A stretch of 5,771 bases of DNA from JAMXLO01 sp041487355. GTDB lineage: Bacteria; Pseudomonadota; Alphaproteobacteria; Acetobacterales; Acetobacteraceae. This document shows positions 1 through 4,710 of this stretch, in pieces (position 1 is the first letter of the stretch; every line of letters starts with the position of its first letter). The position numbers and the translations under genes were made by a program. Where the stretch lies: NCBI GenBank assembly GCA_041487355.1, contig JBGPND010000294.1, positions 1 to 5,771 on the forward strand. Reading direction: 5' to 3'. The notes beneath the pieces are model-generated. The model worked only from the letters and a program-made list of their open reading frames with translations, was not told the DNA's origin and ran no database searches.

Positions 1-275
1 CTGACCTGGGCGCGTGTGGACGTGACAAGTGATTGAGGCGCCCGGTGCTCAGCTAGAACGCTGCGCAGCCAACGTCCGATATTGGTTCCAACTCACGCCG
101 TAGAATGGCCGCGACGGGTCGCCTCGGGCACCTGAACCACGATTCATGGTGCGAGTGTTATTCTGGCTACAGCCAGACGGCTGCAGGAGCGGCACCGCGA
201 GCTCTGCAGGTCGCCGACCGCTAGCATCTCATGGAGAATGCCAGTGCGGCATTCCTGGAAGAGGATCGACCGAGG
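1..275. other. No gene recognised at the left edge
   Basis: I find no reading frame here with protein-like composition or a motif I know, and no tRNA or long palindrome. Reading frames entering from the right on the minus strand end at 221 and 276 and look like noise in their last 40 or so codons. The stretch is most likely degraded element DNA. Confidence 0.4.
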
Positions 276-751
276 TCACGTGGGCAACATCCTGTGGCTG
301 ACCCTACTGGCGTCGAACATTGTCGAGGCAATGATGGATGGACGGCAAGCGGCCGGGCTGGGCGGCCTTCGCTGATGAAGCCGTTCCGGTTGGCTGGATT
401 GATCAGCATGCGAACTGGAGTCCACTGGCCAGTTATGGCGGGCCAGCCGCGGGCCCGTGAACACCAGGCCGTCTTTCGCGCGCAGTCGGAGGCGGTTGTC
501 GTCGGCGTCAACGAGGAACGTGTAGTCCCCCTGGTGGTGCAACTTGCGCATTGCGGCCCAGAGATGTCGCTGCAGCACGCGCTGGTCGAGCAGCCGCCGA
601 AGCACGTCCTCCAGCGGTTCGTCCTGGTGCGCGTCGAAGAATGCAAGCTCCGTTGCAAGCGACCGGAACGCACCCTTGACTCCGACCTCGCGCGCAACGA
701 ACTCTCAGGTGGGCGCACAGCGTCGATGGAGTATCGCGAGCAACTCAACGG
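276..751 (-). pseudogene. Unidentified decayed gene fused to the portal remnant
   Basis: One minus-strand frame has convincing protein-like composition from about 749 down to about 430. It reads DAAVELLAILHRR, then an in-frame TGA (complement of 705-707), then EFVAREVGVKGAFRSLATEL, FFDAHQDEPLEDVLRRLLD, RVLQRHLWAAMRKLHHQGDY and TFLVDADDNRLRLRAKDG. The regular helical heptad pattern and the charged, high-complexity composition point to a real former gene rather than a shadow. From about 430 to the stop at 276 the frame turns into low-quality sequence, which suggests another frameshift or a deletion. I do not recognise the family. It begins almost exactly where portal similarity stops (about 752), so a deletion probably joined two genes of the element. 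It could equally be a cargo gene rather than a phage structural gene. Confidence 0.45.
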
Positions 752-1472
752 CTGCATCTGCTGATAGGTGGACAGTTCCGTTCCTTCAGGATCCGCCAGC
801 GCATTCGCCACCTGGCCGCTATCGAAGAGCGAGGTGATGAAGGTCGCGAAGATGGTCTGCAGGATCGCCTCCTGCAGTTCGGCGCCGTCGTATTTCGTCA
901 GCATGCAAAAGCGCGCGAGGATCGGCGCCAGTACGGAGAGGCCACGGTTCTGGCTTGCGCGCTGCCGATCGAAATCGTGCACGACGATCGGCCGGCCCCA
1001 CGGCGTGGTGCGTGGCACACGATCCCAGATCATGGATTCGGCGGCGTTGTACCAGTCTCCCGGATAGGCGTGCCGGATGTGATAGGCGACCGGTGCGCCG
1101 AGCGCATCGATCTCGACGACACCGCGCAGCTCCGCCATATTCCGGCGCCATGTTGGGGTTGGACAGACGATCGGGGTCGATCATCTGCATTACTGTCCCA
1201 TTGCGGGCGCCGAACGGCCCGACGAGCTCTTGTAGATAGAGCAGGACACAGAGCGCGTCGCCGTCGAGAACCTTATGACGCAGGGCGAGGTTGAACATCT
1301 GCGTCACGGTCTGGATGCGGGCGGCGTCGCAGTAGCGCGACGGATCGTCGGCCCACATGCGCCAGCCCGCCTCGACAGCGGCGGCGAACTCGTTGGCCCA
1401 TTGCGCATCGAACGCCTTGGACAGCGGACACAACGCGAAGTAGTCCGGCTTCGCATTCAGGCGGAACCGTTG
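752..1472 (-). pseudogene. Phage portal protein, lambda family (internal fragment, frameshifted)
   Basis: Portal proteins form the dodecameric ring at the capsid vertex through which DNA is packaged. Reading leftward from about 1472, the minus strand gives RFRLNAKPDYFAL, then a stretch with WANEF, GWRMWADDPSRYCDAARIQT, LALRHKVLDGDALCVLL and IDPDRLSNPN. These are hallmarks of the lambda-type portal family (Phage_portal_2). The frame then breaks. The next segment (from 1138) continues with ELRGVVEIDALGAPVAYHIR, YPGDWYNAAES, VVHDFDRQRASQNRGLS and YDGAELQEAILQTIFATFI, ending near ELSTYQQMQ at about 752. Removing one G from the GG near 1136-1139 would restore a continuous reading (NPNMAPEYAELRG). 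The fragment covers roughly the middle half of a protein of about 500 residues; the first 60 or so residues and the whole C-terminal half are missing. It is certainly non-functional unless the frameshift is a sequencing error, and the missing ends make it a relic in any case. Confidence 0.85.
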
Positions 1473-1622
1473 GATTGTGGCCCACTGCGGCCCACTTACA
1501 CGGAGCCGGCAGTGTCCGCTCGTGGCTTGCCATCTCGCAGTGTCTCAGTGCAATTTCAACAGGATTTCGTCGATATGTCTGCTTGGGCCCACTCATGGCA
1601 TCGCCTGTCAGCGCCCCGGCCC
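1473..1622. other. Non-coding element arm between portal remnant and attachment site
   Basis: No convincing coding sequence is present. Long minus-strand frames that cross it are artefacts of the tRNA fragment and of the phosphotriesterase gene on the other strand. The segment carries three GGCCCACT repeats. By position it would be the element arm next to the attachment core, where integrase and accessory factors usually bind. Confidence 0.4.
1479..1593 (+). repeat. Three direct GGCCCACT repeats beside the attachment site
   Basis: Identical 8-mers GGCCCACT lie at 1479-1486, 1489-1496 and 1586-1593. The first two are 10 bp apart, about one helical turn, and the third is 30 bp from the tRNA fragment. 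Short directly repeated motifs in this position are typical of arm-type binding sites for tyrosine integrases. That role is inferred from place and spacing only. In a GC-rich genome the third copy could be chance. Confidence 0.35.
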
Positions 1623-1670
1623 CGACTGAAAATCGCAGTGTCGGTGGTTCGATTCCGCCCCTGGGCACCA
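1623..1670 (+). other. attR-type site: 3' fragment of tRNA-Phe(GAA)
   Basis: The 48 bases match the 3' part of a tRNA. There is an anticodon loop CTGAAAA with anticodon GAA at 1628-1630, and the 3' side of its stem follows. A five-base variable loop GTGTC comes next, then a T stem GGTGG/CCGCC around loop TTCGATT (1643-1659), the acceptor 3' strand CCTGGGC, discriminator A and an encoded CCA (1668-1670). The inner three anticodon-stem pairs form (1623-1625 with 1633-1635). The next two do not (C1622 against C1636, C1621 against A1637), and no D arm or GCCCAGG acceptor 5' strand lies upstream. It is therefore not a working tRNA gene. This is the classic scar of integration into a tRNA gene, with identity beginning at the anticodon stem. 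The intact tRNA-Phe should lie at the other end of the element, left of the window. Confidence 0.85.
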
Positions 1671-1758
1671 GAAAATCAATGCCCTGGAAGCCCCGCTCGC
1701 TCCGCCGGTCTCGACATCGGATCGGTGATCGCCGCATGCTCCCGCCAAGCGGTGTGGC
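1671..1758. other. Junction to host DNA upstream of the phosphotriesterase gene
   Basis: This 88-bp stretch runs from the CCA end of the tRNA fragment to the ribosome binding site of the next gene. By the attachment-site model it is the DNA originally downstream of the host tRNA-Phe gene. I see no clear -35/-10 pair and no hairpin terminator. The promoter of the phosphotriesterase gene must lie here, or the gene may be transcribed from within the element. Confidence 0.35.
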
Positions 1759-1764
1759 AGAGGG
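1759..1764 (+). promoter_or_regulatory. Ribosome binding site deciding the ATG start
   Basis: AGAGGG ends six bases before the ATG at 1771. An adjacent in-frame GTG at 1768 would leave only three bases, so the ATG is the better start. Confidence 0.55.
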
Positions 1765-1770
1765 TGCGTG

Positions 1771-2772
1771 ATGCAGATCCAGACGGTCCTGGGGCCGATC
1801 AGCCTGGACGAACTCGGCCGAACATTGATGCACGAGCATCTGTTCATCGCCTTTCCGGGCGCTGAGTTCGATCCAACAGCGGTGTTCGACCGGGAGACGT
1901 TCGTGGCGGAGGCGGTCAGGCGCCTGCGGCAGCTTCGCACCGAACACGGCGTGCGCAGCTTCGTGGATCCGTGCCCGATCGAACTCGGCCGCGATGCAAG
2001 CCTGATGGCGGAAATCGCCGAACGTTCCGAGATGAACGTCATCTGCACGACCGGCTTCTACTACGAGGCGATGGGGCTGCCGGTCTACTGGCGGGCGCGC
2101 ACCGTGGAGGAGATCGCCGAACTTTATATCCGCGAGATCACCGTCGGCATCGGCCGCACAGGTGTCAGGGCCGGAGCGATCAAGGTGGCCACCGGCGCTC
2201 CCACGATCACGCCGCTGGAGGCGAAGTTCCTCGAGGCCGCCTGCATCGCACAGCGGGCGACCGGCGTGCCGATCATCACCCACACGCAGGATGGCGTATG
2301 TGGCCCCGAGCAGCAGGAGGCATTCCGCGGCGGCGGCGTTCCGCTGCATCGCTGCCTGATCGGACATTGTTGCGGCAATGCCGATCCGGCCTATCACCGC
2401 CGCGTCTGCGAAGCCGGCTCGTATATCGGCTTCGACCGCATCGGGCTCACGCGGTTCCAGCCGGACGCGGTTCGCGCCGACAACCTCGTGCGGCTGGTAC
2501 GCGCCGGCTACCGCGCCAGCATCATGATGAGCCAGGACAGGCATTGCGGCTGGCTCGGCAAGCTCGCCCGCCAGGTGTCGCCCGAAGAGCAGGCCCGGAT
2601 GGACCAGTTGAAGGCGGCTGAAAACTGGCCGCCGCCCTACACGTATCTGTTCACCGACTTCCTGCCGATGCTGCGCGAGCGAGGACTGACCGACAGCGAG
2701 ATCTTCTCGATGCTGGACGACAACCCACGCCGATTCTTCGCCAGCGAGCCGCTGCCACTGCCGAACATGTGA
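1771..2772 (+). CDS. Phosphotriesterase-family metal-dependent hydrolase
   Basis: The predicted 333-residue protein belongs to the phosphotriesterase (PTE) family of the amidohydrolase superfamily: a TIM barrel with two metals bridged by a carbamylated lysine, hydrolysing phosphoester, lactone or related bonds in the cytoplasm. The full metal-ligand set is visible, numbered from the ATG: His21 and His23 in LMHEHLF, the bridging lysine Lys138 in AGAIKVAT, His171 in IITHTQDG, His199 in IGHCCGN and Asp256 in MMSQDRHCG. The length and motif order are usual for the family, and there is no signal peptide. A Trp/Pro/Tyr-rich stretch (ENWPPPYTYLFTDFLPML) leads into the C-terminal helix and DNPRRFF ending that is typical of the family. 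The substrate cannot be read from the sequence; members include lactonases and many proteins of unknown substrate. The gene starts only 100 bp from the attachment scar, so it is probably the first host gene beside the element. No partner gene follows on the same strand. Confidence 0.92.
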   Translation: MQIQTVLGPISLDELGRTLMHEHLFIAFPGAEFDPTAVFDRETFVAEAVRRLRQLRTEHGVRSFVDPCPIELGRDASLMAEIAERSEMNVICTTGFYYEAMGLPVYWRARTVEEIAELYIREITVGIGRTGVRAGAIKVATGAPTITPLEAKFLEAACIAQRATGVPIITHTQDGVCGPEQQEAFRGGGVPLHRCLIGHCCGNADPAYHRRVCEAGSYIGFDRIGLTRFQPDAVRADNLVRLVRAGYRASIMMSQDRHCGWLGKLARQVSPEEQARMDQLKAAENWPPPYTYLFTDFLPMLRERGLTDSEIFSMLDDNPRRFFASEPLPLPNM

Positions 2773-2828
2773 TGCCCGGCTATAGCGGGTTCAGGGTAAC
2801 CGGAAACGCAAGCAAGCCTGGCCAGTCG

Positions 2829-2902
2829 TGATGGGTATCGCTGCGCTCAACCCATCCTACAGGTTGCGGCGTAGGATGGGTTGAGCGCAGCGATACCCAT
2901 CA
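2829..2902. repeat. Perfect 32-bp inverted repeat (palindromic intergenic element)
   Basis: Arms at 2829-2860 and 2871-2902 are exact reverse complements, with a 10-base loop (2861-2870). The core arm contains GTAGGATGGGTTGAGCGCAG. I recall very similar palindromes in many copies in Bradyrhizobium and related genomes, which would make this a REP- or MITE-like dispersed repeat; that recollection needs a search. It lies 56 bp past the phosphotriesterase stop and could form a very stable RNA hairpin there. It has no U tract, so it is not a standard intrinsic terminator. It also separates that gene from the DUF4142 relic on the other strand. Confidence 0.9.
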
Positions 2903-2935
2903 TTCGGGCGAGATTCCAGTTATGCTGAAACTGCT

Positions 2936-3022
2936 CTAACGGCCCGGGTTGAGCGTCTGCGCCATCTGCAGATGCTGTTGCAGAATCGGCAATGTCTTCT
3001 GTGCGAACGCCGAGGGCAGCAT
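2936..3022 (-). pseudogene. C-terminal relic of a DUF4142-type protein
   Basis: A minus-strand frame ends at the TAG complement of 2936-2938 and reads AFAQKTLPILQQHLQMAQTL followed by NPGR. This closely resembles the C-terminal end of DUF4142 proteins, small periplasmic or outer-membrane-associated helical proteins whose last helix typically reads like FAxxTLPxLQxHLxMAQ. An in-frame ATG sits at 3020-3022, but the product would be only 28 residues, against about 150-200 for the family. The frame upstream is open only to about 3080 and shows no family similarity. The body of the gene, including the signal peptide, has been lost, perhaps by a deletion near 3015-3025. The alternative, a new small gene, is unlikely because no ribosome binding site is evident. 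Confidence 0.5.
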
Positions 3023-3106
3023 GACTCCGGCAGCGAAATCGATACCGGTGCGCGTCCGGCCGGACGCTTGAGCGGTTTAACACCACATCGCTGAATCCGA
3101 TATCGC

Positions 3107-3517
3107 TTACGCCTTGTCGTGGATGAAGCGGTCGATCTTACGATAGCGGAACAGCCAGCCGCCGTCCTGCTTGACCAGCTCGTCGGCATAGCTGCCAGCC
3201 GAACCAATCTTCGGCCCCTGGTCGCTGTTCTGCACAACAACCCAGTTGGAGAAGACCCGCGCGCTGGCGCCATCCAGCTTGATGACGATGTTCGTCACGT
3301 GGTGAATGGCGCGCGGCCGAGAAGTCGCCGATTGGCGGATGCGCCGCACCAGCGCCTCGATCTCCTGCCGGCCGGTGCCCTTGCCGAAGGCGGTGTCCCA
3401 GGTGCCGTCCTCGGTGAACAGCGCCGCCATGTCGGCGAAGCGGTCATTGTCAAGGCGGAAGCAGTACTCGGCCATGACCTCGCGGATTGCGTCCTTCTCT
3501 TCGAGTTCGGTCGGCAT
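3107..3517 (-). CDS. SnoaL/NTF2-like domain protein
   Basis: The predicted 136-residue protein matches the NTF2-like superfamily (SnoaL-like, related to scytalone dehydratase and ring-dioxygenase small subunits), a cone-shaped alpha+beta fold used for dehydration, isomerisation or hydroxylation of small ring substrates. The N-terminal helix contains AEYCFRLDNDRFADMAALF followed by TEDGTWD, the usual helix-to-strand turn. AIHHVTNIVI supplies the histidine found in the catalytic pocket of many members. The C-terminal strands (SYADELVK, DGGWLFRYRKIDRF) complete the fold. The start at 3517 is chosen because GGAGGGG lies seven bases upstream; a longer frame to 3559 would read through this site. 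The gene is divergent from the acyl-CoA dehydrogenase-like gene, 88 bp away. The substrate is unknown, and some members are not enzymes. Confidence 0.85.
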   Translation of the reverse strand: MPTELEEKDAIREVMAEYCFRLDNDRFADMAALFTEDGTWDTAFGKGTGRQEIEALVRRIRQSATSRPRAIHHVTNIVIKLDGASARVFSNWVVVQNSDQGPKIGSAGSYADELVKQDGGWLFRYRKIDRFIHDKA

Positions 3518-3524
3518 GTTCCGG

Positions 3525-3531
3525 CCCCTCC
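3525..3531 (-). promoter_or_regulatory. Ribosome binding site of the SnoaL-like gene
   Basis: On the minus strand this reads GGAGGGG, with seven bases to the ATG at 3517. It decides the start against the longer open frame. Confidence 0.7.
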
Positions 3532-3592
3532 AGTCGATCCACGCCGCCAGTCTGGGCATTGCACGCCGGCCGGGTCAAATTGGCGATGCGCA

Positions 3593-3600
3593 GAGGGAGG
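3593..3600 (+). promoter_or_regulatory. Ribosome binding site deciding the GTG start at 3606
   Basis: GAGGGAGG ends five bases before the GTG. The frame is open far upstream (to 3306), but that part is only the shadow of the SnoaL-like gene, so this strong site sets the true start. Confidence 0.75.
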
Positions 3601-3605
3601 CATCG

Positions 3606-4598
3606 GTGTCCGAAGATCATGCGATCGGGCTGGAAGGCGACGGCTACGCGGCGATCGCACGTGCCGAGGCGGCGCTGGTGGAGCGCACGGGCCTGCTCGG
3701 TCAGGGCGGCTCCTGGGCGGGGCGCCAGATGGTCGCGCGGTTCTTCCTCGCAGGCTTTGGTGACGAGGAGCAGCGAGCCGCGTGGCTGCCGCAGCTTGCA
3801 TCCGGCGCGAGCGTGGCATCGGTGGCGATCTCGGAACCACGCGTCGGCGCGCATCCAAAGCTGCTGACCACAAGGGCCGAGGTCGACGGTGACGAGTACA
3901 GGATCACTGGCGAGAAGGCCTGGGTGACCAACGGACCGCTCGCCGCGGTGTTTGTCGTGCTTGCCGTGATGGCAATCGAGGACGGCCGCAAGCGCTACGG
4001 CGCGTTCCTGGTGCCGCGCGACACACCGGGCCTGTCGATCAGGGAAATGCCGGAGTATCGCGCGTTGGCGCCGTCGCGACATTGCGGCCTGGTGCTGGAG
4101 GGCTGCCGTGTGCCGCATTCGGCGCTGCTCGGTCCGGCAGGATCTGCCTACGAAGCAATGGCGCTGCCGTTCCGCGATGTCGAGGATGCGGTCGGCACGT
4201 TCGGCCTGCTCGGCGCATTTCGCTTTCTGCTGTCGCGTTTCGCCGAGCAAAGCGACGCCGGGGACGCGGCGGCACTGGCGCTGGGCGGGCTGGCGGCGTT
4301 GACCGCGGTGTTCGCCGAGACAGCGGACGCGGTGGTAACCTCGCTCGACGCCGGGGAACTTGCACGCCACTCGGCCGCGCTGGTCGGACTGCGTGTGCTG
4401 GCGGCAGAGATGCTGCAACGGGCCCGCGCCCATCGCGATGCGTTCGGCCCCGCTTCGGATACCGCGATCGAACGGGTGTTTGGCGATGTCGAAGCGTCCC
4501 TGTCCGTCGCGCGCGGCCCTCGGCTGGCGCGGCAGGCGCGTCTTGGCACGCAGCTCACTTCCGCAGCCGCACTTCGAATCCAACCGAGCGCTGACTGA
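3606..4598 (+). CDS. Acyl-CoA dehydrogenase-like flavoprotein, short N-terminal domain
   Basis: The predicted 330-residue protein has the core of the acyl-CoA dehydrogenase family (FAD-dependent alpha,beta-desaturation of acyl-CoA thioesters). FGDEEQRAAWLPQLASG (residues 51-67) leads into VASVAISEPRVGAHPK (70-85), the flavin-contacting signature with HPK where the common form has GSD. GEKAWVTNGP (102-111) follows, then the beta domain (GAFLVPRDTPGLSI, LEGCRVPHSALLG) and a C-terminal helical domain. The N-terminal helical domain is only about 50 residues before the FGDEEQ motif, against about 120 usual, so the protein lacks several helices. I see no C-terminal YEGT-like segment with the catalytic glutamate of medium-chain enzymes; Glu193 in FRDVEDAVG is a conceivable alternative base. 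The start is a GTG with a strong GAGGGAGG. The gene may be a specialised subfamily member, perhaps one half of a heteromeric enzyme, or a catalytically weak paralogue. Its substrate is unknown. Confidence 0.85.
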   Translation: MSEDHAIGLEGDGYAAIARAEAALVERTGLLGQGGSWAGRQMVARFFLAGFGDEEQRAAWLPQLASGASVASVAISEPRVGAHPKLLTTRAEVDGDEYRITGEKAWVTNGPLAAVFVVLAVMAIEDGRKRYGAFLVPRDTPGLSIREMPEYRALAPSRHCGLVLEGCRVPHSALLGPAGSAYEAMALPFRDVEDAVGTFGLLGAFRFLLSRFAEQSDAGDAAALALGGLAALTAVFAETADAVVTSLDAGELARHSAALVGLRVLAAEMLQRARAHRDAFGPASDTAIERVFGDVEASLSVARGPRLARQARLGTQLTSAAALRIQPSAD

Positions 4599-4612
4599 TC
4601 TCCCACGTTACG

Positions 4613-4706
4613 CTGTCATTGCGAGGAGCGAAGCGACGCGGCAATCTCCATCCGAGTGCGCACCCACCACGAGATTGCCGCGTCGCTGCGCTCCTCGCAA
4701 TGACAG
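4613..4706. repeat. 35-bp inverted repeat between convergent genes
   Basis: Arms at 4613-4647 and 4672-4706 pair over 35 bases with one mismatch (A4631 against G4688) around a 24-base centre. The ends read CTGTCATTGCGAGGAGCG and its complement. I recall near-identical palindromes scattered through Bradyrhizobium and Rhodopseudomonas genomes, so this is probably a REP/MITE-like dispersed element. It begins 14 bp after the acyl-CoA dehydrogenase-like stop and ends 4 bp before the pepN stop. It could therefore fold in both transcripts and act as a bidirectional 3' hairpin. Confidence 0.9.
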
Positions 4707-4710
4707 TTGG

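Larger units (their letters stand above)
1..1670. mobile_element. Decayed end of a prophage or integrative element inserted at a tRNA-Phe gene
   Basis: Three things seen here fit together: a broken phage portal gene on the minus strand (about 752-1472), a further broken reading frame next to it, and a tRNA-Phe 3' fragment without its 5' half at 1623-1670. Tyrosine-recombinase phages often integrate into tRNA genes, carrying a copy of the tRNA 3' end so that the intact gene is rebuilt on one side and a 3' fragment is left on the other. The fragment reads on the plus strand, so the element should extend left of it, beyond position 1, toward an intact tRNA-Phe and possibly an integrase gene. No integrase is visible in this window. 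All coding in this segment is broken, so the element end is a relic. The left boundary is outside the window; the right boundary is set by the tRNA CCA end. Confidence 0.72.
3518..3605. promoter_or_regulatory. Divergent intergenic region with both ribosome binding sites
   Basis: This 88-bp gap must hold the start signals of the SnoaL-like gene (leftward) and the acyl-CoA dehydrogenase-like gene (rightward). I cannot define -35/-10 boxes or an operator palindrome with confidence. The short shared region makes co-regulation plausible but does not prove it. Confidence 0.45.

Noticed and set aside
231..764. Plus-strand open frame of 177 codons over the phage relic
   Set aside because: It has no recognisable motifs, and it is antisense to the better-supported degraded minus-strand frames.
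1623..1670. Functional tRNA-Phe gene
   Set aside because: Only the 3' part is present. The outer anticodon-stem pairs, the D arm and the acceptor 5' strand are missing in the upstream sequence.
1..1670. A defence or other novel system in the element
   Set aside because: The only coding traces are a portal fragment and one unidentified broken frame. Nothing intact remains that could form a working system.
1273..2544. Long minus-strand open frame of 423 codons, and a shorter one at 1608-2048, containing segments such as VPRGGIEPPTLRFS and CPGAESNHRHCDFQ
   Set aside because: These segments are translations of the reverse strand of the tRNA 3' end, a well-known source of spurious annotated proteins. 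The rest is the antisense shadow of the phosphotriesterase gene and of the portal relic.
2829..2902. Intrinsic terminator of the phosphotriesterase gene
   Set aside because: The hairpin is far longer than usual terminators and has no following U tract on either strand, so it fits a dispersed palindromic repeat better, although it may still influence transcript ends.
3450..4583. Minus-strand open frame of 377 codons opposite the acyl-CoA dehydrogenase-like gene
   Set aside because: It is an antisense shadow typical of GC-rich DNA: low-complexity, Arg/His/Gln-rich, with no family motif and no ribosome binding site, while the plus strand has a clear protein family.
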